From Waterburya agarophytonicola KI4 (GTDB taxonomy: Bacteria; Cyanobacteriota; Cyanobacteriia; Cyanobacteriales; Xenococcaceae), in assembly GCF_020640915.1 (NCBI RefSeq), contig NZ_JADWDC010000006.1:97163-134439 (forward strand): a DNA stretch of 37,277 bases, read 5' to 3'. The position numbers and the translations under genes are program-made. The notes below the pieces were generated by a model. It was given only the letters and a program-made list of their open reading frames with translations, was not told the origin of the DNA and did no database searches. Every line of letters begins with the position of its first letter. Within the stretch, counting starts at the first letter, position 1. This document shows positions 25,362 through 34,300 of the stretch, one piece after another.

Positions 25362-26675
25362 ATGAATTACCGAAAACTTAAAGTTCTTCTTATTGTCGAA
25401 CAATGTAATCCTGAATGGGCATCTGTCCCCTTAGAAGGCTACAACTATTATCATGAAATTAGCCAGAGAGCAGATGTAACTTTAGTTACTCATGAAAGAA
25501 ATAAATCGGCTTTAGAAAAGACAGCAAACAACGAAAATATTATCTATATAACTGAAGCTAAATGGGTAGAGCATTATTATAATATTGTTAGCAAAATAAC
25601 CGCTAGCGGCAGAATAAATTGGCCCTTACAACACGCTCTAACCTATCCAATTTATGCCCAGTTTAATCACCGTGTTTATCAGCAGTTTAAGCAACAGGTT
25701 AAAGAGCAACACTATGATGTTGTTCATGCCATTACTCCGATGATGCCCAGATATCCAGCTAAAATTGTTCGAGCTTGTCAAAATACGCCCTTTATTTTAG
25801 GTCCAGTAAATGGAGGAGTTCCTTTTCCTGCTGGATTTAAAACAATAGCTAAACAAGAGTTTGTTCAATACAATTTTCTTAAAAAGATTGGTAGAAATTT
25901 GATTCCAGGGTATGTAGAAACCTATCGTAAAGCAGACAAAATACTTGCAGGTTCTAGCTATACTTTAAAAATGCTACAAAAGATTTTCAATCTTCCCAAA
26001 CATAAGATTGATTTGTTCTATGAAAATGGTATTACTGCTAATTTTTTAACTAAATATCCCAAAGAAATTAGTAAAAATGACAAAGTAAATTTACTTTTTG
26101 TGGGGAGATTAGTTCCCTATAAAGGAGCAGATATGTTGATAGAAGCAATTGCTCAATTAAAAGAAAGTGATCGCGCCAAAATACGGTTAAATATTGTTGG
26201 TGATGGTTCGGAAAAAAGCGATCTTCAACAAAGAGTAGAGAAATTTAATTTAAGCAATATAGTCAATTTTGTCGGCTGGGTACAACAGGGAGAAACTTTA
26301 GAATATTACCGCAGATCCGACATATTTTGTTTTCCTTCAATCAGAGAGTTTGGTGGTGCGGTGGTGCTGGAAGCTATGGCTAGCGGTTTACCCTGTATTG
26401 TGGTCAACAATGGCGGTATTGGAGAGTATGTTACCGAAACAAATGGCTTTAAAATTGAACCAATTTCAAGGGAACATATAGTTCGAGAGTTGGGCAATAA
26501 GATCGAGTATCTATTAGAAAATAAAGACATACTGAAGCAAATGTCTTCTGAATCGATCGCCAGGGCTAAAGAATTTGAATGGGGAGTTAAAGCAGAGAAG
26601 ATCGCTGCTATCTACCAGGATGTGATCGCAGAAAAACAGCACTTGAAAGTAATTGAACAGCCCAGCTTTGCCTAA
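25362..26675 (+). CDS. GT4 glycosyltransferase
   Basis: This 437-residue GT-B protein differs from its neighbours: the N-domain opens KVLLIVEQCNPEWASVPLEG and includes HAITPMMPRYP and ILGPVNGG. The donor domain has LLFVGRLVPYKGAD, LNIVGDGSEK and the EX7E motif in REFGGAVVLEAM. The GPVNGG segment occurs in several GT4 enzymes whose acceptors are lipid-linked sugars (from memory). It lies 34 bp after the previous GT4 and 63 bp before the next gene on the same strand. Donor sugar unknown. Confidence 0.9.
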   Translation: MNYRKLKVLLIVEQCNPEWASVPLEGYNYYHEISQRADVTLVTHERNKSALEKTANNENIIYITEAKWVEHYYNIVSKITASGRINWPLQHALTYPIYAQFNHRVYQQFKQQVKEQHYDVVHAITPMMPRYPAKIVRACQNTPFILGPVNGGVPFPAGFKTIAKQEFVQYNFLKKIGRNLIPGYVETYRKADKILAGSSYTLKMLQKIFNLPKHKIDLFYENGITANFLTKYPKEISKNDKVNLLFVGRLVPYKGADMLIEAIAQLKESDRAKIRLNIVGDGSEKSDLQQRVEKFNLSNIVNFVGWVQQGETLEYYRRSDIFCFPSIREFGGAVVLEAMASGLPCIVVNNGGIGEYVTETNGFKIEPISREHIVRELGNKIEYLLENKDILKQMSSESIARAKEFEWGVKAEKIAAIYQDVIAEKQHLKVIEQPSFA

Positions 26676-26738
26676 TAAATACCGACACTAATAATGTATT
26701 TAAACTAATACTTTTAAAGAAAAATATAAGTAATTAAA

Positions 26739-27890
26739 ATGAACAATCATACTGCTTTAAATTACCAAGAAGGAAGAATTGCTATCTTATCGGAAAGAGC
26801 AATCAACGATCATGTAGCGTCTTGCTGTCTCTATGAATTTGAAGATGCGATCGCTCAAGTAGATCGAGTTGACTTTTTTACTCCAAAACGCTCTTACAAA
26901 TCTGCCTATAGAAACTATACATGGGCAAAAAGATTGACTAGATCGTCAAAACTTGCCAATCATTTAAAGCTCGATCCCAATTCATTTACTTTAGAACATG
27001 ATTACGATATGTTCTTTATGATTCTCGATAATCCTGGTAAGTTTATTGCTCTAAATACTCTTAGAAATTGGCGTAAAAAATGCCAGAAAGCTGTCTGCTA
27101 TATTATCGAAATTTGGGAAGAACAAATACCTCAATGGAAACCAATTCTTGAACTATTTCAAGACTTCGATCATATTTATTTAGGACATAAAAATTCGGTG
27201 GAAGCAGTAGCAGAAATTACTGGTGTTCCCTGTACCTATTTACCCTTTGGTACAGACGCGATTAGATTTAGTCCCAACTCCATCACTTCCCCTCGCGGTA
27301 TCGATGTAACTAATATCGGTCGTCGTTCGGTAGTCACCCATCAGGCTTTGCTAGATCGAATGGAGTTGGGCGACTTTTTCTACTACTACGATACTCCTAA
27401 AAATTTTCATATTCAAAACCCTCAAGAACACCGCAATCTTTTGGCTAACTTAGCTAAAAATAGTCGTTACTGGATTACCAATAATCCCAACTTCAATGAC
27501 GATCCTCGTTCTAAAAAAGGTATTCAAAAAGAAATAGGCTACCGCATTTTTGAAGGCACTGCGGGAGGAGCGATCGCCATTGGCAATCAAACCGCCACCG
27601 AGGAATTTAATAAACATTTTGACTGGAAAGATTCTTTAATTTCCATCCCCGCCGATGCCAGCAACATCGCCGACATTATCGAAGAACTAGACGGTCAAAG
27701 CGATCGCATCGAACAAATTCGCCGTCATAATATTTCTAACTCACTCCTCAGACATGACTGGGTATACCGCTGGCGACATATCTTAGAAACTGCTGGGTTA
27801 GAAATTACTCCCGAAATACTGACGAGAGAACTTCAACTAAAGCAACTTGCCGAAAGGTTTTCTCCTATTCCTACTCTCTCCAAAAGTTAA
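26739..27890 (+). CDS. GT-B glycosyltransferase-like protein (CgeB/Glyco_trans_1_2 type)
   Basis: The protein has 383 residues. The C-terminal half contains IQKEIGYRIFEGTAGGAIAI followed by an acidic stretch. This matches the UDP-sugar binding end of the Glyco_trans_1_2 (CgeB/YkvP-like) family, in which the R-x-FE-x3-GG pattern is conserved. TYLPFGTDAIRF marks the domain junction. The N-terminal half is poorly conserved and gives no acceptor clue. Its position within the operon, 4 bp before an acetyltransferase gene, supports a role in building the repeat unit. The glycosyltransferase call rests mainly on the C-terminal motif. Confidence 0.75.
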   Translation: MNNHTALNYQEGRIAILSERAINDHVASCCLYEFEDAIAQVDRVDFFTPKRSYKSAYRNYTWAKRLTRSSKLANHLKLDPNSFTLEHDYDMFFMILDNPGKFIALNTLRNWRKKCQKAVCYIIEIWEEQIPQWKPILELFQDFDHIYLGHKNSVEAVAEITGVPCTYLPFGTDAIRFSPNSITSPRGIDVTNIGRRSVVTHQALLDRMELGDFFYYYDTPKNFHIQNPQEHRNLLANLAKNSRYWITNNPNFNDDPRSKKGIQKEIGYRIFEGTAGGAIAIGNQTATEEFNKHFDWKDSLISIPADASNIADIIEELDGQSDRIEQIRRHNISNSLLRHDWVYRWRHILETAGLEITPEILTRELQLKQLAERFSPIPTLSKS

Positions 27891-27894
27891 TCCG

Positions 27895-28392
27895 ATGAAA
27901 GCACTTAAAACCGTAACCAAATCTAATTCAACTGTCGAACCAGATTGGTCAAGAGAAAAAATATCTCGCTGGTGGAGTCCTTCCGAACAGCTACTTAAAT
28001 CGATTCGTAGTTATCAAAGTTGGCAACAAAGAAAAATTCTAGGATTTGCTTTTTCTAAAATCAACGTACTCGAACATCGGTTTTGGAGTGTGGTTACTGC
28101 TGCCGATATTCCGATTAATTCCCACCTTGGAGGAGGATTACTGTTGATTCACCCCAACGGCATTATTATCCATCCCGAAGCAACTATCGGCGTAAACTGC
28201 CTCATTTTTCAACAGGTAACAATTGTAGGTGGAGTCAAAATTGGCAGTCATGTAGATATAGGTGCAGGGGCAAAAATTATTCGTCCTGTAACTATTGGAG
28301 ACTATGCCCAAATTGGTGCTAATGCCGTAGTAGTTAATGATGTTCCAATGGGGGCAACCGTGGTTGGAATACCTGCAAAAATAGTGGTTTAG
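27895..28392 (+). CDS. Hexapeptide-repeat O-acetyltransferase (serine acetyltransferase-like)
   Basis: The ATG at 27895 is used, 4 bp after the previous stop, giving 165 residues; an earlier in-frame ATG at 27847 lies inside the upstream gene. A short helical N-domain (1-70) is followed by left-handed beta-helix hexapeptide repeats (about 74-165). These include LLLIHPNGIIIHPEATIG, QQVTIVGGVKIG, GAKIIRPVTIG and GANAVVVNDVP. His86 in the IHPNG motif matches the catalytic His of CysE-like enzymes. In this setting it probably acetylates a sugar of the repeat unit using acetyl-CoA instead of making O-acetylserine. The next gene starts 2 bp after its stop. Confidence 0.85.
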   Translation: MKALKTVTKSNSTVEPDWSREKISRWWSPSEQLLKSIRSYQSWQQRKILGFAFSKINVLEHRFWSVVTAADIPINSHLGGGLLLIHPNGIIIHPEATIGVNCLIFQQVTIVGGVKIGSHVDIGAGAKIIRPVTIGDYAQIGANAVVVNDVPMGATVVGIPAKIVV

Positions 28393-28394
28393 TC

Positions 28395-29402
28395 ATGACA
28401 ATACTCAACAAAAGAGAACTCGGTTTGGTAGTTATTGGGCGCAACGAAGGAGATTTACTGCGTCAATGCTTATTATCTGCGATCGCCGTCGTGCCTTATA
28501 TTGTCTATGTTGACTCTGGTTCGACTGACAACAGTGTTACCATGGCTCGATCTTTAGGGGTAGAAATAGTCGAACTCGATCTATCCCGACCCTTTACCGC
28601 AGGTCGTGCCAGGAATGAAGGTTTCTTTTATTTAACTGCCCAATATCCCCAAATTGAATTAGTTCAGTTTGTAGATGGAGACTGTGAAATTGTCGATGGG
28701 TGGCTAACAACTGCCCAAGAAACTCTAGAAGCTGAACCAAATATTGCGATCGCCTGTGGTCGTCGTCGGGAACGTTATCCAGATAAATTTATTTATAATC
28801 GACTGTGCGACCTTGAATGGGATACTCCTGTAGGTGAAATCAAAGCCTGTGGTGGCGATTTTATGGTGCGCGTAACGGCATTCCAATGGGTGGGGGGATT
28901 TAATCCTACTTTAATCGCTGGAGAAGAACCAGAACTATGTATCAGACTACGTCAACAGCATCGGCAAATTCTCCGTATCGACGCAGACATGACTCTACAT
29001 GATGCTTGCATGACTACTATTGGTCAATGGTGGCAAAGAGCTGTGCGCGGTGGCTATGCTTATGCTGAAGGTTCTTGGCTTTATGGCAAAACTGCCGAAC
29101 GTCATTGGGTAAAAGAAAGTCGTAGTATCTGGTTTTGGGGTTTAATTTTGCCCCTATTAATCGTAGTTTTGCTGCTACCCACTAACAATTTTAGTTTACT
29201 TTTGCTGGGCTTATATCCTCTGGTGATTTATCGCGTTTATCAGAGTTTAGATCGACAAATTGCTCGTAAAGATGCTTGGTCTTATGCTATCCACTGTATT
29301 TTGAGTAAATTTCCCCAAATCCAGGGACAAATTCGTTTTCATTGGGCAAGATTACAAGGAAAACGCAGTAACTTAATTGAATATAAAAGTACTATATATT
29401 AG
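28395..29402 (+). CDS. GT2 glycosyltransferase with C-terminal membrane helices
   Basis: The 335-residue protein has a GT-A domain with LGLVVIGRNEGDLLRQCL, YVDSGSTDNS, the AGRARNEGF acceptor motif, the DxD motif FVDGDCE, and GGDFMVR/GGFNPTLIAGEEPELC. One or two hydrophobic helices at about 245-285 (FWGLILPLLIVVLLLP, LLLLGLYPLVIY) anchor it to the membrane. The start lies 2 bp after the acetyltransferase stop, a clear sign of co-transcription. It transfers a sugar in repeat-unit assembly; the donor is unknown. Confidence 0.9.
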   Translation: MTILNKRELGLVVIGRNEGDLLRQCLLSAIAVVPYIVYVDSGSTDNSVTMARSLGVEIVELDLSRPFTAGRARNEGFFYLTAQYPQIELVQFVDGDCEIVDGWLTTAQETLEAEPNIAIACGRRRERYPDKFIYNRLCDLEWDTPVGEIKACGGDFMVRVTAFQWVGGFNPTLIAGEEPELCIRLRQQHRQILRIDADMTLHDACMTTIGQWWQRAVRGGYAYAEGSWLYGKTAERHWVKESRSIWFWGLILPLLIVVLLLPTNNFSLLLLGLYPLVIYRVYQSLDRQIARKDAWSYAIHCILSKFPQIQGQIRFHWARLQGKRSNLIEYKSTIY

Positions 29403-29542
29403 TTTTATTGAGTTTTTCAAAATTTTTTTGAAAATAATTAATCTCTTTTTAAATAACGTCACAATTAGAAATGTTGTATATCACAGTATTGGACAGAGGG
29501 CATTGTTAGGGTGTGGGCGTTATAAGTAAAAGTAGAAAATAT

Positions 29543-30373
29543 ATGATTATTGCAGATAAGAAAAAAGCTATTTTTATTCACATAGAAAAAACTGGGGGTC
29601 GTAGTATAACTAAACTTTTAGCTCCTTATATTTCTGAAAAATATAGACAAAAAAACTCAAGAATGCCTGGTTCTGGAAGAGGTTGGGGCCCAACTTGGCA
29701 TATTAATCCACAACATTCTAGATTCTCAGAATCTTTACCAATTCTAGACAATTTCAATATTAAACCCCAAGAATATTTTAAATTTGCGATAGTCAGAAAT
29801 CCCTATAGTCGGTTATTATCAGTTTGGTTGAATAAGTACAGATCGCCAATGGACGTACACCAAACTATAACCAATAAATTAAGATTTCAAATTGCCAAAC
29901 ATACTGGGATTAAAAAGTTTCCTTCTCAGCATTTTTACGAAATTTATCCTGATGGTAGTTTTAAAAATTTTGTTCTTTTTATCGACTATATTGTAACTAA
30001 TTACTCAACAGAAATTGCCAGAAGATATATCGGTGCAACTGATCAATATAGTTATATTGAAAACGATCGCAATCTTGAATTTGATTTGATTGGTAAATTA
30101 GAAAATATAAACTTAGATTTAGCAGCAATCAACGATCAATTGCAGTTAACTAAAGGTTATGAAATTCCCCATTTAAACAAAAATGACCAATCTAAAAACA
30201 AGAAAAAATTCTTAGAATTTTATGACGATGAATCAATTGAAATAGTCAACAGACTCTTTGTTAGAGACTTCAAGACTTTTGGTTACGAACGATTATCATC
30301 GGTTGCTGAATCTCAAGAAAGCCAACCCAAAATAGGAGAAAATATATCTTCGAGGGAAGAAAGTTTCCGTTAG
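29543..30373 (+). CDS. Sulfotransferase-family protein
   Basis: The ATG at 29543 gives 276 residues; a GTG at 29513 would add ten. Near the N-terminus IFIHIEKTGGRSITKLL (10-26) resembles the 5'-phosphosulfate loop of PAPS-dependent sulfotransferases. FAIVRNPYSRLLSVWLNK (81-98) matches the 3'-phosphate site (RNPYSR...S). This is the Sulfotransfer_2/carbohydrate sulfotransferase pattern. It would sulfate a sugar of the polysaccharide with PAPS; sulfated exopolysaccharides are well known in cyanobacteria. It lies 140 bp after the last GT2 on the same strand and is followed by a hairpin, so it is probably the last gene of the run. Its higher Lys/Asn content is unlike its neighbours. Confidence 0.8.
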   Translation: MIIADKKKAIFIHIEKTGGRSITKLLAPYISEKYRQKNSRMPGSGRGWGPTWHINPQHSRFSESLPILDNFNIKPQEYFKFAIVRNPYSRLLSVWLNKYRSPMDVHQTITNKLRFQIAKHTGIKKFPSQHFYEIYPDGSFKNFVLFIDYIVTNYSTEIARRYIGATDQYSYIENDRNLEFDLIGKLENINLDLAAINDQLQLTKGYEIPHLNKNDQSKNKKKFLEFYDDESIEIVNRLFVRDFKTFGYERLSSVAESQESQPKIGENISSREESFR

Positions 30374-30407
30374 GTTGCTTAATCTGTTTTTCTACAATAC
30401 GACAATA

Positions 30408-30439
30408 AACCAGTTAAATTGGCATTAATTTAGCTGGTT
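30408..30439 (+). terminator. Hairpin after the polysaccharide operon, possible terminator
   Basis: The arms 30408-30419 and 30428-30439 form a 12-bp stem with one G-U pair and an 8-base loop. The hairpin lies 34 bp after the sulfotransferase stop. The downstream bases are T-rich (AGTTATTATTTG) but not a clean T-run, so termination is plausible and not certain. Confidence 0.45.
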
Positions 30440-30517
30440 AGTTATTATTTGTGTTCAAATAGTCAAAACTAAGGATTTTTTTCTATTATTAACGATGTTT
30501 ATTGCCCATCCTTGGAA

Positions 30518-30589
<72 letters not shown>

Positions 30590-30731
30590 TTGCTTAACTA
30601 ACCTTTGTAATAATAACCAAAACCAAAACAATTAGCAAGTATTTTGAAAAATATTTTTCCCCCCTGCCAATTCACTAGATACTAAGGATATCCTAGAGAT
30701 AAAGTGAACCTTAGGTGGGACATTTCTCCTC

Positions 30732-31202
30732 ATGCTTGTTAACCGCTATCAAACCGTCTATCTTTCCTTCATTTCTACAGACTTACCAGTCTGGAATGTA
30801 ATTGAAGCCAAAGCATCTCTGTATCAAAAAGATCGAGAAAAATTCCATTTATTACTCAATCAGCAAAACTTACCTCGTTCGATATGTCCCGATCTTGCGG
30901 AAAAATGCGATCGCGGACTATTTTGGCTGGAAATTACGCCTTACCGAGTAATGATGACGATGCAAAGTAATAATCAACTCAGTTATCGACACTTTTGGGA
31001 AAGGGGAATATATGGAGTAAGTCGATATTGTCTTAACACTGCACCCGATCTTCCTAGTCAATCTTTACGATTTCGCAATTTTACGCGCTATCTCAAAGTA
31101 GAACAAGATATTATCCCGCGAAATGTCCGTATTGAGTATGAGATGTGGTCGCATAATGTTCAGTTGGGATCTTATATCCTTCATTTAGATATTGATACTT
31201 AA
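30732..31202 (+). CDS. Conserved hypothetical protein (156 aa)
   Basis: I do not recognise a named family. The product starts MLVNRYQTVYLSFISTDLPVW and has no signal peptide, membrane segment or repeat. It contains several Trp and aromatic-rich stretches (GLFWLEITPYRVMM, HFWERGIYGVSRY) and ends in a mixed beta-like pattern (VRIEYEMWSHNVQLGSYI), suggesting a compact cytoplasmic alpha/beta fold. Codon use and clean boundaries look like a real gene. It lies on the same strand 147 bp upstream of the NO synthase gene, but a possible promoter lies between them, so a functional link is uncertain. Confidence 0.7.
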   Translation: MLVNRYQTVYLSFISTDLPVWNVIEAKASLYQKDREKFHLLLNQQNLPRSICPDLAEKCDRGLFWLEITPYRVMMTMQSNNQLSYRHFWERGIYGVSRYCLNTAPDLPSQSLRFRNFTRYLKVEQDIIPRNVRIEYEMWSHNVQLGSYILHLDIDT

Positions 31203-31233
31203 GTTGATCCCAAAATTGATAATTCTTCTTGGT

Positions 31234-31260
31234 TTGGCTTTTCTAAAAATTATCTATACT
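31234..31260 (+). promoter_or_regulatory. Possible -35/-10 promoter upstream of NO synthase
   Basis: TATACT at 31255-31260 resembles a -10 box, and TTGGCT at 31234-31239 could be a -35 box with a short 15-bp spacer. The -10 lies 89 bp before the ATG. Matches of this quality are frequent in AT-rich DNA, so this is a weak call. No GTA-N8-TAC NtcA site was found here by eye. Confidence 0.25.
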
Positions 31261-31307
31261 TTGGGGGTAAACTACAGTCGAAAGCATTTACAATCAAAAA
31301 TTAAATA

Positions 31308-31346
31308 TCTTTAAAATCAATCTTTAAAATCAATCTTTAAAACCGC
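31308..31346 (+). repeat. Three tandem 13-bp repeats just before the NO synthase start
   Basis: The unit TCTTTAAAATCAA occurs at 31308-31320 and exactly again at 31321-31333, followed by a third copy at 31334-31346 that matches in its first 10 bases. The array ends 3 bp before the ATG at 31350, so it lies in the 5' leader of the gene. It could be a protein-binding array, a slippage-prone leader or chance. Confidence 0.85.
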
Positions 31347-31349
31347 GCT

Positions 31350-34300
31350 ATGGATACTCAGCTAATAGTAGAGAAAAAAGTAGTTGTTTTTGTTTCTCAA
31401 CCTAATTACGAACCAGCACAACGGCTTATCGATCTACTTCAAGCTGATATTGGTTTGTTTAAAGTAGTTGAGATAGACGACCTAGATAATAGCAAAGCTG
31501 ATTTTGAAGATAGTTATACGGCGGTGATGTTTATCACTCCCGCTGACTTTCCTAAAGCACTGTATCTTAGCAATGCTGCGGTTGAAATTGTACGGGAATT
31601 TAATCTAAAACAACTAATCTGGATTGCGCCCAGTGCAGAAAGAAGCAGTGGTTTAGAGCAAGCATTGTCTAGAGCAGCAGAAATCATCAAAAACTCTGGC
31701 TTGGAAACGATAATTCTGCGTCATGCGCCTATATTCTCAGATTTGCTAAATTTTCAAAAAGAAATCAAATTTCGTCGCACCCTTTCCTTACCCCTAGAAA
31801 ATAATTCTCTTCCCTGGGTTGCCCCAGAAGATATTGCAGAGGGAATATATAAGTGGCTTGCGGGAACTAATCGAGCTAAACCTCCCAAAGTATTGACGGG
31901 TAGAAGTCAGTTAGGGGGAATCGATCTGGCTCAAGAAATCTCTACGGTATTAGAACGCAATTTAGATGGAATTGGTTTTGCCAGACGTTGTTTTAAGGCG
32001 ATCGATACTAACAATAGTGGCGATCTCGATCGCGATGAGATGTTTGCTTATTTAGAACAGCTAGCCTATAGCCAAGAAGAAGCAGAAGAGTTGATCGAAC
32101 AAGCAGATACTAACCAAGACGGTTCGATTGATTTTGATGAATTTGTGGCGGGTTTGGGACGGCATTTAGACAAAATTTTGGCAGATTTGCCCCGACAAGT
32201 GCAATATGTTAACGTTCCTCCCTCTACCGTACTCTACGACCTACAAACTAGGGGATTGGACGAACAAAGTGTACGAGCTTGGTTGGCTTTAATTCATAGC
32301 TATCACAATGCAGAATTGGCGATCGATAAATCTTGTACAGAATGGTTGGGAAGAGGTTCTACTTCTTTTGGTAGTTGGCTGGAAAATCATGTTTTAAATT
32401 TCGTTAATGTCTATATTCTTCCTTCGAGGGGGATTTTAACCATTAGCGAGGGAACTTTAGCAGGAAAACCCGCTTTAACTACCCGCATGTTGCAAAGCGA
32501 CGATCGCCTTTTAGTGGGAGTACGAACTTTAGATAATCGCTCTGTAGAGTGGAAATGGGAAAATAGGGATACCAATGATATTGAGTTGGTGAAATATGAA
32601 ACAGATCGGGGAGGACAGCGTACTCTTCGGTTTAAAGACGACCAATTAGTGGGGATGTCGGTACAGGGTACGTGGTTGGGCAGAAAGTTGGCTAACAATT
32701 TGATGTTTAAGCAAGAATCTCTCCCTCGCTGGCAGATTAACCTCTTTCGAGAGTTAGGAGAATTACAAATTGAAGAGGTAAACAATCTTGTCGATCCAGA
32801 TAGTATTGTTTGTAACTGTACCCAAACTACTTGCGGTCAATTACAAGAAATGATTGCAGGAGGGTTGGATACCCTAGAGAAAATTGCCGAAGCGACCCAA
32901 ATTACCATGATCTGTGGCGGTTGTCAGCCTTTGGTAGAAGAAATGTTGGGTTCGGCTAATCTGGATGTAGCAGAGATGATGTTCAAGCAAGATCTGGGAC
33001 GGGGTATTTTCCGCTTCCAATTTCGTCCCGTCAACGAACCTGTGATCTCTTATCTACCAGGACAGCATCTTTTGATTCAAGGGCGAGTTGATGGAGTGTG
33101 GGTAACTAGAGCCTATACTTTATCTTCTAACGCGGATCAAAATAGAATTTATGAAATTACCGTCAAGCGGGAAGAAATGGGGTTATTTTCCCGTTGGCTG
33201 TGCGATCGCGCGGACAAACATGCTCTATTTCGTATTTCCCAACCTCGCGGAGAATATATCCTCGAAAACGAGCCAGAAGTTTACTTTTTTGCAGGGGGAA
33301 TTGGCGTTACTCCCGCTATATCGATGATGCGTACTCTAGCTAGCAGAAAAGATCAGCGTCCTTTTTATTTAGATTGGTCTGCACCCCAACCCCAAGACTT
33401 TGTTTTTCAGAAGGAACTAAATTTTATTCAAAGGAAATTTCCTAACTTTAAGGTTAAGTTGACTTCTACTCGTACTGAGGGAAGATTAACCACCGAAAAA
33501 ATACAAGAGAATTATAGCTATAAAGAAGGTGCGGTAGCCTTTCTCTGTGGTCCTCAAGTCTATATGGATGCAGTGCGATCGCATTTATTAGAAGCGGGAT
33601 GGGCTGACGATGCTATTCGCCAGGAATTGTTCTCTTCCAAACTAGATGAAGAAGGAAATGCAGAACCTCCCAAACGAGCTGCGGTACAGGTAGCAGGAGG
33701 AATCAAGGGTATTGAAAGCTATAGCTTTGATGTCCAGCCTGTAGGAGAAGTTGCTAAGGAAGCAGAAGCCTATCTCAAGCAGTGTTATGTCGAGAGGGGA
33801 CTACCTGAAGTCTTTTTACCCCGTTGGCAGGAAGTACGAGAAGAAATTGCCAAAACAGGCAAATACGAACATACTCTAGACGAATTGAGTTATGGTGCGC
33901 GGTTAGCTTGGCGCAATAGCAGTCGTTGTGTCGGGCGATATTTTTGGCAAAGTCTCCAGATCAGAGATATGCGTCATTTGGAGACGGAAGAAGAGATGTA
34001 TGGTGCAATAGTCGATCATATTAAGATCGCAACTAATAAAGGGGATTTGCGAGCGTTGATGACGGCATTTAAACCCGATGGTAGAAGATTGTGGAACGCT
34101 CAATTATTGCGCTATGCAGGATATAAACAAGAAGATGGAATGGTTTTGGGCGACCCTGCTAACGTCGAATTTACCGAACAAGCTTTAGAATTAGGGTGGA
34201 AACCCCCCGCTAACCCTACTCCGTTTGATTATTTACCTTTAGTAATTCAGCTACCAGGAAAAGAGCCTAAATGGTTCGATATTCCTCCAGAAATTATTCT

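Noticed and set aside
30680-30715. Palindromes AGGATATCCT and CCTTAGG before the 156-residue gene as an operator
   Set aside because: Both are short and could be chance; no promoter elements fix their position.
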